Shown: positions 1 through 8,218 of the stretch, piece by piece
Layout: each line of letters starts with the position of its first letter
Numbering within the stretch: position 1 is the first letter of the stretch
Assembly (NCBI GenBank): GCA_022825195.1
Contig: JAJDYL010000098.1
Coordinates: 1-32,030, forward strand
From: Alphaproteobacteria bacterium
GTDB taxonomy: Bacteria; Pseudomonadota; Alphaproteobacteria; Bin95
Direction: 5' to 3'
Length of the DNA: 32,030 bases
Made by a program: the position numbers and the translations under genes
The notes under the pieces: generated by a model
Database searches by the model: none
What the model was told of the DNA's origin: nothing
Seen by the model: only the letters and a program-made list of their open reading frames with translations

Positions 1-60
1 AACTGCGCCGCATCGAAATCCTCCCTCAATGGGATCCCTGCCCTCATACCGATACTCCAA

Positions 61-138
61 TCGCTGGATCGGCATTGAGTCAGAAGTCGATCTCCTTGGG
101 AATCCCCTCAATGAGTCTCAAACCTCAACCGCTGGTAT
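61..138. repeat. Probable decayed copy of an ATACCAGCGG-ended palindromic repeat
   Basis: The right end (about 111-138) closes with CCGCTGGTAT and resembles the right end of the clearer element at 6495-6582: both read TG.GTCT.AA, then TCAA, then CCGCTGGTAT. Near the left end, GGCATTGA at 71-78 matches the inner part of that element's terminal repeat, but the outermost bases are not preserved. The assignment rests on comparison of two copies by eye. The rest of 1-199 shows no gene. Confidence 0.35.
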
Positions 139-199
139 AAGATTGGAGTCCCCGGCCCCGGAAACACGGGGCGACAGCTGCGATGGAGACAGGGTCCGT

Positions 200-1090
200 A
201 TGAGTTCCGAGCAACTGGCGGCGTTGAAGGCCGCACTCCGGGAGCGCGGCAAGCCCGACAACCCGACGGTCGCCGAAATGCGCGAGCGCATCGCGGAAGT
301 GGGCGAACGGTTTCCCGCTCCGTCCGAGGCGGAAGTCAGTCCCGTCACCGTCGCCGGGCGGCCGGCGGAATGGGTGAGCGCGGCCGGCTGCCGTCCGGAC
401 CGGGCCGTGCTCTACCTGCATGGCGGCGGCTATGTCATCGGCTCCTGCGATTCGCACCGCAACCTGGCCTACAACATCGCCGCCGCGTCGAAGGCCCGGG
501 TCCTGCTTCTGGACTACCGCCTCGCGCCCGAAGCGCCCTTCCCGGCCGCGGTGGACGATGCGGTCGCCGCCTATTGCTGGCTTCTGGACGAGGGCTTCGC
601 GCCGGGCCGGCTCGCCGTCGGGGGCGATTCCGCAGGCGGCGGGCTGACCGTGGCCGCGCTGGTCGCGCTCCGCTATCGCGGCCAGCCGATGCCGGCCGCA
701 GGGCTTTGCCTTTCGCCCTGGGTGGACATGGAGGGCACAGGCGCCTCGATGACGGCCAAGGAGGAGGAAGACCCGACGCTGAACCACGACACGCTGCTCT
801 GGTTCGCCGAACGCTACCTTGCCGGAGCCGACCCGCGCGCGCCGCTCGCCGCGCCGATCTATGCCGACCTTGCGGGGCTGCCGCCCCTTCTGGTGCAGGT
901 TGGCACGGCGGAAGTGCTGCTGGACGACTCGCTCCGGCTTGCCGAACGGGCTCGCGCGGCGGGCGTCGATCTCAGCCTCGATGTCGCCCATGACATGATG
1001 CATGTCTGGCACCTGTTCGAGCCGCTTCTGGACGAAGCCGGCGAAGCGATCGCCCGGGCCGGCGCCTTCATTCGCGGGCGCATGCGGTGA
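200..1090 (+). CDS. Alpha/beta hydrolase, HSL-family esterase
   Basis: A 296-residue carboxylesterase of the hormone-sensitive-lipase type (abhydrolase_3), expected to hydrolyse short acyl or carboxylic esters in the cytoplasm. The oxyanion-hole motif HGGGY is at residues 74-78, the nucleophile elbow GDSAG at 142-146 (Ser144), the acidic residue lies in EVLLDD near 238-243, and the catalytic His is His268 in MMHVW. No signal peptide is seen. The ATG at 200 is preferred over in-frame starts back to 29 because GGAG lies upstream, family similarity begins here, and the earlier stretch overlaps a repeat. Its stop overlaps the GTG of the molybdopterin hydroxylase gene (GTGA), so the two are probably translated together. 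The true substrate is unknown; the pairing suggests stepwise breakdown of an ester-bearing compound. Confidence 0.85.
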   Translation: MSSEQLAALKAALRERGKPDNPTVAEMRERIAEVGERFPAPSEAEVSPVTVAGRPAEWVSAAGCRPDRAVLYLHGGGYVIGSCDSHRNLAYNIAAASKARVLLLDYRLAPEAPFPAAVDDAVAAYCWLLDEGFAPGRLAVGGDSAGGGLTVAALVALRYRGQPMPAAGLCLSPWVDMEGTGASMTAKEEEDPTLNHDTLLWFAERYLAGADPRAPLAAPIYADLAGLPPLLVQVGTAEVLLDDSLRLAERARAAGVDLSLDVAHDMMHVWHLFEPLLDEAGEAIARAGAFIRGRMR

Positions 1091-3339
1091 TCGGGCAAAG
1101 CCTTCCGCGCCTCGAGGATGCGGCGCTGCTGACCGGACGGGGCCGCTTCATCGACGATATCGACCTTGCCGGGCAGGCCTGGGTGCGCTTCGTGCGCTCG
1201 CCCCACGCCCACGCGGATATCCTGGGCATGGACGACAGCGAAGCGCTGGCGGTGCCGGGCGCGGTCGCCGTGCTGCGCGACAGCCTCGATGCCGGGCCGC
1301 TCGACAATCGCTCGCCGGTGCGGCGCCGGGACGGGACTCCGCTGGCGCCGCCGCCCTTCCCGGCGCTGGCGCGGGAGCGGGCCCGCTACGCCGGCGAGAT
1401 CGTCGCCATGGCGGTGGCGGAAACGGCCGCGGCCGCGCGCGACATGGCGGAGGCAATTGTCGTCGAATACCGCCCGGTTCGGGCCAATGAGGACGAGGTG
1501 CTGTTCGAGTGGGCCAGGGGCGACGCCGCCGAAGTGGAGGCGGTGTTTGCGGGCGCCGCATACCGGGTCGGCATGAGCCTCGCGAACAACCGGATCAGCG
1601 CCGCGCCGCTGGAAACGCGCGGCGCGCTTGCGGAATGGGACGGGCGTGATGGGCGCTACACGCTGATCGCGCCGACCCAGGGGCCGGGGCAGGTGCAGGA
1701 AGGCCTTGCCCGCGCGCTCGGAGCGGCGCGCGCCGACGTGCGCGTCATCACCCCCGATGTGGGCGGCGGTTTCGGCATGAAGAACGGCATCTTCGCCGAA
1801 CAGATCCTGCTCGCCTGCGCGGCCCGCCAGCTCGGACGGCCGCTGAAATGGATCGACGAGCGCGCCGATGCCTTCCTCTCGGACTACCACGCCCGTGACC
1901 ATGACACGGCGGCCGAGCTTGCGCTGGACGACGAGGGGCGTTTCCTGGCGATCCGGACCTCGACCCGCTCCGACCTCGGCGCCTACGCCACCGGCGCGGG
2001 CCCGGTCATTCCGACCGACGGCGGCTCGCGGATGCTCGCCAATGTCTACCGCATTCCGACGGTCCATGCCGAAACGGTCTGCCGGCTGAGCCACACGACC
2101 CCGCTCACCGCCTATCGGGGCGCGGGCAAGCCGGAATACGGCTATATCGTCGAGCGCCTGGTGGACGAGGCCGCGCGCAGGCTCGCCATCGACCCGGCCG
2201 AACTGCGCCGGCGCAACATGATCCGCCCGGACGAGATGCCGTGGACCACGCCCACCGGCCTCGTCTATGACAGCGGCGATTTCGCCGGCAACCTGGACGC
2301 CGCGCTCGAACTCGCGGACCGGGCGGGGTTTGCGGCGAGGCGGCAGGCCAGCGAAGCCGCCGGCCGGTTGCGCGGCTTCGGCTTCGCCTCCTACACCGAG
2401 CCCGACGGCTACAAGGACGGGCGGGTCGCGATGCGCTTCGACGAGGAGGGCCTGCTGACCGTCACGCTCACGGCCTCCAGCAACGGCCAGGGCTTCGCGA
2501 CCACATTCTCGCAGATCGCCGCCGACCGGCTGGGACTGCCGGTGGACGCCGTACGGGTGCTGACCGGCGACAGCGACATCGTGGGCCGCGGCAGCGGGGC
2601 CGGCGGCTCGCGCGTCACCACCGTGGCGGGCGCGGCGATGGTCCGCGCGAGCGAACGCATCGTCGAAAAAGGCCGGCGCATCGCCGCCGCGATGCTGGAA
2701 GCGAGCGAGGACGATATCGCCTTCGCACGGGGCGCCTTCGAGGTCGTCGGCACGGACCGGCGGGTCGGGCTGCGGGAGGTCGCCGCGGCCAGCTTCAATC
2801 CCGCGTTCCTCGGCGAGGACATGGATATGGGGCTCGGCGCCGACGGCCATTTCAACGCCCGCACCTACAGCTTCCCGAACGGCACCCATGTGGCCGAGGT
2901 GGAGATCGACCCCGAGACCGGCCAGATCTCCCTGGAGCGCTACAGCCTGGTCAACGACGCCGGTGTCGTCGTCAACCCCATGCTCCTGGAAGGCCAGCTG
3001 CACGGCGGCATCGTGCAGGGGGTCGGACAGGCACTGATGGAGAACATCGTCTATGACCCGGAGACGGGCCAGCTTCTCTCCGGCTCGTTCATGGACTACG
3101 CCATGCCGCGCGCGGCCGACATTCCCTCCTTCGCGCTGGAGCGGCGCCAGACGCCCTGCCTCACCAATCCGCTGGGGGTCAAGGGCGGCGGAGAGAGCGG
3201 CACCACGGCCGCGCTGCCGGCGGCGATGAACGCGGTCGCCGATGCGCTCGCATCGGCCGGCGCTCCCGATGTCCAGATGCCGGCAACACCGGAGCGCGTC
3301 TGGCGCGCTCTTGCAAACCGGAGGCCCGAAGTCGAATAG
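1087..3339 (+). CDS. CoxL-like molybdopterin-binding hydroxylase subunit
   Basis: A 750-residue large subunit of the xanthine dehydrogenase / aerobic CO dehydrogenase family, which hydroxylates substrates at a molybdenum cofactor. The N-terminus (LPRLEDAALLTGRGRFIDD) is typical of CoxL. GGGFGMK at 226-232 is the cofactor-binding glycine-rich motif, and the active-site Glu is Glu703 in GVKGGGESG. The loop AYRGAGKPE (342-350) is the generic (form II) type and lacks the cysteine motif AYxCSFR of true CO dehydrogenase, so CO is an unlikely substrate. The GTG start overlaps the esterase stop by 4 nt. The usual FAD (CoxM) and 2Fe-2S (CoxS) partner genes are not next to it on either side. The gene ends 10 bp from the convergent permease gene. 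The substrate is not predictable. Confidence 0.88.
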   Translation: MIGQSLPRLEDAALLTGRGRFIDDIDLAGQAWVRFVRSPHAHADILGMDDSEALAVPGAVAVLRDSLDAGPLDNRSPVRRRDGTPLAPPPFPALARERARYAGEIVAMAVAETAAAARDMAEAIVVEYRPVRANEDEVLFEWARGDAAEVEAVFAGAAYRVGMSLANNRISAAPLETRGALAEWDGRDGRYTLIAPTQGPGQVQEGLARALGAARADVRVITPDVGGGFGMKNGIFAEQILLACAARQLGRPLKWIDERADAFLSDYHARDHDTAAELALDDEGRFLAIRTSTRSDLGAYATGAGPVIPTDGGSRMLANVYRIPTVHAETVCRLSHTTPLTAYRGAGKPEYGYIVERLVDEAARRLAIDPAELRRRNMIRPDEMPWTTPTGLVYDSGDFAGNLDAALELADRAGFAARRQASEAAGRLRGFGFASYTEPDGYKDGRVAMRFDEEGLLTVTLTASSNGQGFATTFSQIAADRLGLPVDAVRVLTGDSDIVGRGSGAGGSRVTTVAGAAMVRASERIVEKGRRIAAAMLEASEDDIAFARGAFEVVGTDRRVGLREVAAASFNPAFLGEDMDMGLGADGHFNARTYSFPNGTHVAEVEIDPETGQISLERYSLVNDAGVVVNPMLLEGQLHGGIVQGVGQALMENIVYDPETGQLLSGSFMDYAMPRAADIPSFALERRQTPCLTNPLGVKGGGESGTTAALPAAMNAVADALASAGAPDVQMPATPERVWRALANRRPEVE

Positions 3340-3349
3340 CGGCGGCCTG

Positions 3350-5059
3350 CTATCGCCCGTCCCGCCGGTGCGGGATCAGCTCCTCCCCGGCGCGCGAATG
3401 CCCGATGATGCGGGTCAGCAGCAGCACCGGCAGCGCGCCCGCCAGCACGATGGCCAGCGCGGGAAGCGCGCACTCCTCGAGCAATTCGTCCGAGGCGTAC
3501 TGATAGACATTGGTTGCCAGCGTCTCATAGTTGAAGGGCCGGAGGATCAGGGTCATCGGCAACTCCTTCATCGAGTCGACGAAGACCAGCAGCGCGCCGG
3601 TGAGCACGCTGCCGCGCACGACAGGCAGGTGCACGCGCCTGAGGCGGGAGAAGGGTCCGTGGCCGAGCGTGCGGGCGGCGCTGTCGATGTTCGGCGTCAC
3701 CTTCGAGAGGCCGGCATCGCTGGTGCCGTAGGCGAGGGCCAGGAAGCGCACGGTGAGCGCAGCCGAGACCGCAAACAGCGTCCCGCTGAAGATCAGCCCG
3801 GTGGATACGCCCAGTTCGGCGCGCGCGAATGCGTCGATGCCGCGGTCGAGGCTGGCGAGCGGGATCATCACGCCAAGCGCCAGCACCGCGCCCGGCACGG
3901 CATAGCCGAGCGAAACGAAACGGGCCGCGCCCTGGGCAAGCGGCGGCGCGCCGGCCCTCGCCCCGTAAGCCAGCACCACACCGAATACGGACGCAGCCAC
4001 CGCCGCGATGCCGGCCAGCATGAGGCTGTGCTCGGCCAGCACGAGGAAATTCGGCAGGCGCTCCGGATGCCAGTCCGCGAACGCGTACCAGGCCAGCACC
4101 GCCGAGGGCAGGACGAAGCCGAGCAGCACCGGAAGGACGCAGGCCAGGAACGCGCCGCCGGCGGCCCAGCCGGAAAGGCGGCGCGGCGTCAGCCGCTGGT
4201 AGCGCCCGCTTGTGTGGTGGAACCGCCGCTGGCGCCGGGCGGCGCGTTCCGCCCATATCAGCCCGGCGATGACGACCAGAAGCACCAGCGCGAGCTGTGC
4301 CGCGCCCGCCGCATTGCCCATATTCATCCAGACATCGAAGATGCCGACCGTGAAGGTGCGCAACGCAAAGAACTCGACCGCGCCCAGATCGTTCAGGGTC
4401 TCCATCAGGGCGAGGATGACGCCGATGGCCACCGCCGGGCGCGCCAGCGGCAGCGCGACGCGCCGGAACGCCTGCCAGGGCGTGCAGCCGAGCAGGCGGC
4501 TCGCCTCCAGCACGCAGATGTTCTGCTCGATGAAGGCCGCCCTGGAGACGAGATAGACATAGGGGTAGAGCACCAGCGAGAACAGCGAGACGGCGCCGCC
4601 GAGCGAGCGGATTTCCGGGAACCAGTAATCCCGCACGCCGGTCCAGCCGAACATGGCGCGCAGGAAGCCCTGGACCGGGCCGGCATATTCCAGCAGGTCC
4701 GTGTAGACATAGGCGACCAGGTATGCCGGCATGGCCAGCGGCAACAGCAGCAGCCACTCGAATGCCCGGCTTCCCGGAAACCGGTACATGGTGACGAGCC
4801 AGGCGGTAGCGACGCCGATGGCCGCGGTGCCGAGCGCAACGCCGACCGCCAGCAGGAGGGAGGTCCGGACATAGTCCGGCAGCACCGTCGCTGCGAGATG
4901 CTGCCAGATGTCGAGGGTCGGCGTGACGGCCGTCCAGACGACGGACAGGATCGGCGCGGCCGCCAGCGCCGCCACCGACAAGGTCACCCAGGCCCATCCG
5001 TCCGGTGTCGAGGTGCGCCGGGCCCGGCGCCGTCCGCTAGCCGCGCCGGCGACGGCCAT
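3350..5059 (-). CDS. Iron(III) ABC transporter permease, FbpB/SfuB-like
   Basis: A 569-residue inner-membrane permease formed by two fused BPD_transp_1 halves, as in FbpB/SfuB, which move ferric iron from a periplasmic binding protein into the cytoplasm. The first EAA-type loop for ATPase contact is at about 185-205 (EASRLLGCTPWQAFRRVALP). A second lies in the C-terminal half (ARTLGHGPFSRLRRVHLP). The segment SMKELPMTLILRPFNYETLA is characteristic of iron(III) permeases. The gene begins inside the last 23 bases of fur on the same strand, so it is probably co-transcribed and coupled with it, and iron control is likely. The periplasmic binding protein and ATPase genes are absent here, because the downstream neighbour is a convergent, unrelated gene. 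They must lie elsewhere if the transporter works. Confidence 0.88.
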   Translation of the reverse strand: MAVAGAASGRRRARRTSTPDGWAWVTLSVAALAAAPILSVVWTAVTPTLDIWQHLAATVLPDYVRTSLLLAVGVALGTAAIGVATAWLVTMYRFPGSRAFEWLLLLPLAMPAYLVAYVYTDLLEYAGPVQGFLRAMFGWTGVRDYWFPEIRSLGGAVSLFSLVLYPYVYLVSRAAFIEQNICVLEASRLLGCTPWQAFRRVALPLARPAVAIGVILALMETLNDLGAVEFFALRTFTVGIFDVWMNMGNAAGAAQLALVLLVVIAGLIWAERAARRQRRFHHTSGRYQRLTPRRLSGWAAGGAFLACVLPVLLGFVLPSAVLAWYAFADWHPERLPNFLVLAEHSLMLAGIAAVAASVFGVVLAYGARAGAPPLAQGAARFVSLGYAVPGAVLALGVMIPLASLDRGIDAFARAELGVSTGLIFSGTLFAVSAALTVRFLALAYGTSDAGLSKVTPNIDSAARTLGHGPFSRLRRVHLPVVRGSVLTGALLVFVDSMKELPMTLILRPFNYETLATNVYQYASDELLEECALPALAIVLAGALPVLLLTRIIGHSRAGEELIPHRRDGR

Positions 5060-5450
5060 AGAGCTCCAGGCGATGGTCCACCAGATCGAAACCGAGCCGC
5101 TCGGCGATCCGGCTCTTCATGTCCTCGAGCTCGGCGTCGTAGAACTCCTGCACGGCCCCCGTCTCCACATCGATCAGGTGGTCGTGATGGTCGCCGGCTT
5201 CCTCGTAGCGGGCCCGTCCGCCGCCGAAATCGTGCCGCATGAGGACATTGGCGTCCTCGAACAGCTTGAGCGTCCGATAGACGGTTGCGATGGAGATATT
5301 CGGGTCCAGCCGGCTCGCGCGCCGATAGACGGTGTCGACATCGGGATGGTCCGGGCTGTCGGAGAGCACGCGGGCCACCACCCGGCGCTGGCCGGTAAGA
5401 CGCAGATGTTTCTCGCGGCACAGCTTTTCGATGGTGGTTTCGTCAGCCAT
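5037..5450 (-). CDS. fur: Fur-family transcriptional regulator (Fur/Mur type)
   Basis: A 137-residue metal-dependent repressor with an N-terminal winged helix, including the recognition segment ISIATVYRTLKLFED at 52-66, and a C-terminal dimerisation domain with the metal-binding HHDH at 88-91. The CxxC pairs of gammaproteobacterial Fur are missing, as in the alphaproteobacterial Fur/Mur group, so the sensed metal could be iron or manganese. It lacks the HHH haem motif of Irr. ATG at 5450 is chosen because AGGGA precedes it and because the only earlier in-frame start (TTG at 5483) falls inside the predicted -10 box. It overlaps the downstream permease gene by 23 bp, which suggests joint control of iron uptake. 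Confidence 0.88.
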   Translation of the reverse strand: MADETTIEKLCREKHLRLTGQRRVVARVLSDSPDHPDVDTVYRRASRLDPNISIATVYRTLKLFEDANVLMRHDFGGGRARYEEAGDHHDHLIDVETGAVQEFYDAELEDMKSRIAERLGFDLVDHRLELYGRRRRG

Positions 5451-5479
5451 TCCCTGCCGCCCGGTATCCGCCCCTGGGT

Positions 5480-5508
5480 TCAATACAGGCTGCGGGCGAC
5501 CCGGTCAA
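5480..5508 (-). promoter_or_regulatory. Predicted sigma70 promoter of fur and the iron permease
   Basis: On the minus strand, TTGACC (plus 5503-5508) is followed after exactly 17 bp by TATTGA (plus 5480-5485). This places transcription start about 25 bases before the fur ATG. No convincing Fur-box palindrome was recognised in it by eye. Confidence 0.5.
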
Positions 5509-5601
5509 ACGACGCAGGCGGCGGCGGGCGGCGCCCGTGTCGTTGACAATGCGGGCCGCTCCGGCGCTTCATCGGGCAACCTGCGGGAACGGGGGCGGGG
5601 C

Positions 5602-6495
5602 ATGTTCGAGGGGTTCGAAACTACCAGGATCGACGGCGCCGGGTGCGGGATCCATGTGGTGCACGGCGGCAAGGGACCGCCGGTCCTGATGCTGCACGGA
5701 TATCCGCAGAACCATGTGGAATGGCACAAGGTCGCGCCGCGCCTTGCGGAGCGCTACACGGTCGTCTGCCCGGACCTGCGCGGCTACGGCGACAGCGACA
5801 AGCCGCCCTCCGACCCGGGCGACCACACGGCCTACTGCAAGCGCAGCACCGCCAACGACCAGGCGGCGGTGATGCGGGCGCTCGGCCACGACCGCTTCCA
5901 CCTGGTCGGCCACGACCGCGGCGTGCGGGTCGGGCTGCGCCTGGCGCTCGACCATCCCGGGCGCGTGTTGAGCTTCACCAACCTGGACGTCGTGCCGTCG
6001 CTGGAAGCCTTCGAGAACATGGATGCCTCGCTGGCATTCTCCTGGTTTCACTGGAACCTGATGCGCCAGCCCCCGCCTCTTCCCGAAACGGTGTTTTCGG
6101 CCAACCCCAGGCTGTTCCTGGATTTCTTCCTCGATCAATGGACGGCGGTTCCGGGCGCGTTCGACGACGACGCCTATGCGGAATATCTGCGCTGCTTCTC
6201 CGATCCCGAGACGGTGCGGGCGATGTGCGCCGACTATCGCGCCGTCGCGCTGGACATGGAGCATGACAGGGCCGACCGGGGCCGCAAACTGTCGTGTCCG
6301 GTGCTGGTGCTGTGGGCGGGCAACATGCCGAAACGCCCCGGCTGGCAGACGGGGGCGAAGCTGAACATGCTGGACGTCTGGCGCGCCCGCGCCGACGATG
6401 TCCGGGGCCGGGCGCTCGATTGCGGGCACTTCATCCCGGAAGAAGCGCCGGACGAACTGCTCGCGGAATTGTTCGCGTTCCTGCCGTCCGCCTGA
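5602..6495 (+). CDS. Fluoroacetate dehalogenase-like alpha/beta hydrolase
   Basis: A 297-residue hydrolase aligning over its whole length with haloacetate dehalogenases such as RPA1163 of Rhodopseudomonas palustris, which cleave the C-F bond of fluoroacetate to give glycolate. All signature residues can be placed: nucleophile Asp105 in HDRGVR, carboxylate-binding Arg106 and Arg109, acid Asp129 in NLDVVP, halide-pocket His150, Trp151 and Tyr212, and base His276 in CGHF. These match Asp110, Arg111, Arg114, Asp134, His155, Trp156, Tyr219 and His280 of RPA1163. An HGYP oxyanion motif is at 32-35. The start is the ATG after a G-rich leader; longer in-frame versions run into the divergent fur promoter region. 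A TTGACA box at 5543-5548 could be its -35, but no good -10 follows. It may act on another small haloacid. Chloroacetate, or epoxide hydrolysis, cannot be excluded. Confidence 0.85.
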   Translation: MFEGFETTRIDGAGCGIHVVHGGKGPPVLMLHGYPQNHVEWHKVAPRLAERYTVVCPDLRGYGDSDKPPSDPGDHTAYCKRSTANDQAAVMRALGHDRFHLVGHDRGVRVGLRLALDHPGRVLSFTNLDVVPSLEAFENMDASLAFSWFHWNLMRQPPPLPETVFSANPRLFLDFFLDQWTAVPGAFDDDAYAEYLRCFSDPETVRAMCADYRAVALDMEHDRADRGRKLSCPVLVLWAGNMPKRPGWQTGAKLNMLDVWRARADDVRGRALDCGHFIPEEAPDELLAELFAFLPSA

Positions 6496-6582
6496 TACCA
6501 GCGGCTATTGATTGGAACCCATGACGGGGCGACGGTATGGGCAGCAATCCTCCCATGTGTCTGAAGTCAATGCCGCTGGTAT
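6495..6582. repeat. 88-bp palindromic repeat with 11-bp terminal inverted repeats
   Basis: The element opens with ATACCAGCGGC (6495-6505) and closes with its exact complement GCCGCTGGTAT (6572-6582). Just inside, TATTGA and TCAAT extend the pairing with one bulged base. A second nested arm pair, CCCAT/ATGGG, lies within. Its first base is the last base of the dehalogenase stop codon, and it ends 6 bp before the stop of the convergent small membrane protein gene, so it may also act as a bidirectional terminator. It has no coding content and resembles a MITE or REP-like repeat. A weaker relative is at 61-138. Confidence 0.6.
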
Positions 6583-6588
6583 GACCGC

Positions 6589-6795
6589 CTATTCCAGGCC
6601 GATGGCTCCGCAGACAAGCGGGAAATGCTCCATCTGCCCGGTGCTCATCAGGTAATAGAGCCAGTAGAGCCCGCCGACCGCCCCCGCTGCGACCGTCCCC
6701 AGGAGAAGGGCGCCGCGCAGGCCCGAACGCAGAAGCTCGCTCCAGACCTCCCGCTCCTCGATGTCGGGCGGTGCGAATTCCCGGTCGCTGCTAAT
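6589..6795 (-). CDS. Small single-span membrane protein, apparent ATT start
   Basis: A 68-residue open frame on the minus strand. After an acidic N-terminus ([17 protein letters not shown]) comes one hydrophobic span, roughly residues 32-52 (GALLLGTVAAGAVGGLYWLY), then a short tail ending in GAIGLE. No ATG, GTG or TTG exists in frame between the preceding in-frame stop and the conserved-looking body. ATT at 6795 sits 6 bases after a strong AGGAGG and overlaps the amidase stop by one base (ATTAG), which is how a coupled downstream gene would be placed. The function is unknown and no family was recognised. It could instead be a gene whose ATG has mutated. The call rests on the ribosome site, hydrophobic profile and operon position. 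Confidence 0.45.
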   Translation of the reverse strand: MSSDREFAPPDIEEREVWSELLRSGLRGALLLGTVAAGAVGGLYWLYYLMSTGQMEHFPLVCGAIGLE

Positions 6796-8218
6796 GTCCG
6801 CCTCCTTCCTTTCCTCCGAAGCCGGGCGGCATCTTTCCGGCCCAGGGGCGCGCCGCTTCCAGCTGGGCCGAGACGCGGAACAGGGTCGCCTCGTCCCCGT
6901 AGCGCGCGGTCAGCAGACTGCCCACCGGCAGGCCTTCCGCATTCCAGTACAGCGGCAGCGACGCCGAGGGCTGGCCGGTCAGGTTCGCGAACGGCGTGAA
7001 CGGCAGGAACTGCATGAAGCGGGACATCACCTCCGGCCCGCCGAGCCTGTCGCAGTCGAAATGGCCGAGCCGGGGCGGCGGATGACCGAGCGTCGGCGTC
7101 AGCCAGAGGTCGCAGCCCTCCATGAACGCGGCGAAGTCCCGGCTCATCCCGTGAAACCAGGCAAGGTCGGCCAGGTAATCGGCAGCGAGGATGCCGTCCG
7201 TCAAATCCAGCAGGTAGCGGTTGAACGGTTCGAACAGCGAACGGTCTATCGGCGAGCCCGCCGCCCGGGAAAGCCGCCTTTCATGCCGCGCCACGGTAAA
7301 CGGCCAGAAGCGGATATAGAACTCGTGGAAGGTCTCCGCGTCGAGCGGCGGCGCAGCCTCCTCGACATGGTGCCCGAGGTCTTCCAGCAGCCGCGCCGTG
7401 TCCCGCACGGCGGCGACGCAATCCGGATGAAGCGTCGTTCCCGTGATCGAACGGTCGGTGAATGCGATCCTCAGCCTGCCGGGATCGGCGCCGACCTCCT
7501 CGACAAACGGCCTTGCCGGCGGAGGGCAGGCGTACGGGTCTCCGGCCATGCCCCCATGCGTCGCGTCCAGCAGCGCGGCGTTGTCGCGCACGGAAATCGA
7601 GACGGCGTGCTCATTCGCGATGCCGCCGACCGCCTCGCCGACATCCGGCCCCATGGTAATCCGCGCCCGCGTCGGCTTCAGACCGAAAATGCCGCAGCAG
7701 GATGCCGGAATGCGGATCGACCCGGCGCCGTCGGTGGCATGCGCCATGGGCACGGCCCTGGCCGCGACCAGCACCGCCGATCCGCCGCTGGAGCCGCCGC
7801 AGCTATGCTCCGGGCTCCACGGATTGCGGCACGGTCCGAACAGCAGCGGCTCGGTCGTTCCGAGCGAGCCGAGTTCCGGCGTGTTGGTCTTGCAATAGGC
7901 AACGAGGCCCGCGGCGCGGTAACGGCGCATGAGTTCGCTGTCGCGGGGAGCCGGCAGGTTCGCGAGCGCCCGGCTGCCGCCCGTCGTCGGAACGCCGGCA
8001 TAGGAGATGGAAAGGTCCTTGAGCGGGAATGGCACGCCGGTGAACGGTCCCTGCGGCAGTCCCGCCGCGACCTCGCCGCGCGCCTCCTCGTAAAGGGTGC
8101 GGGTCACGGCGTTGAGGCGCGCATCGACGGCCTCCGTGCGCGAAACCGCCTCTTCCAGCGCCTCGCCCGCCGACAGACCGCCTGCCGCAATTCGCGCTGC
8201 AAGGTCGAGCGCGGTCAC
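6791..8218 (-). CDS. Amidase signature family hydrolase
   Basis: A 475-residue amidase of the Ser-cisSer-Lys type (as in NylA, FAAH and GatA), cleaving an amide bond of an unknown substrate. Catalytic Lys67 is in PLKDL, cis-Ser143 in the glycine/serine-rich GGSSGGS (141-147), and nucleophile Ser167 in [12 protein letters not shown]. The length is normal for a stand-alone amidase. The C-terminal region ([11 protein letters not shown]) is typical, and there are no partner genes for a GatCAB complex. The start is a GTG overlapping the secB stop (GTGA), so translation is coupled to secB although no functional link is known. Family members handle cyclic dimers, fatty amides and aryl amides, and sequence alone does not choose between them. 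Confidence 0.88.
   Translation of the reverse strand: MTALDLAARIAAGGLSAGEALEEAVSRTEAVDARLNAVTRTLYEEARGEVAAGLPQGPFTGVPFPLKDLSISYAGVPTTGGSRALANLPAPRDSELMRRYRAAGLVAYCKTNTPELGSLGTTEPLLFGPCRNPWSPEHSCGGSSGGSAVLVAARAVPMAHATDGAGSIRIPASCCGIFGLKPTRARITMGPDVGEAVGGIANEHAVSISVRDNAALLDATHGGMAGDPYACPPPARPFVEEVGADPGRLRIAFTDRSITGTTLHPDCVAAVRDTARLLEDLGHHVEEAAPPLDAETFHEFYIRFWPFTVARHERRLSRAAGSPIDRSLFEPFNRYLLDLTDGILAADYLADLAWFHGMSRDFAAFMEGCDLWLTPTLGHPPPRLGHFDCDRLGGPEVMSRFMQFLPFTPFANLTGQPSASLPLYWNAEGLPVGSLLTARYGDEATLFRVSAQLEAARPWAGKMPPGFGGKEGGGH

Noticed and set aside
859..3003. Long minus-strand open frame (714 codons) opposite the CoxL-like gene
   Set aside because: Arg/Ala/Val/His-rich antisense sequence without motifs, with a strong family match on the opposite strand.
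1087..3339. Calling the large subunit a carbon monoxide dehydrogenase
   Set aside because: The form I loop with cysteine (AYxCSFR) is absent; the loop reads AYRGAGKPE.
3242..5242. Long plus-strand open frame (666 codons) opposite the iron permease and fur
   Set aside because: Its composition is Arg/Gln/Asp/His-rich with no domain. It is the antisense shadow of two well-supported genes in GC-rich DNA.
5543..5572. TTGACA box as a promoter of the dehalogenase-like gene
   Set aside because: The -35 box is perfect, but only GCTTCA or CTTCAT lies at 17-18 bp, too poor to list as a promoter.
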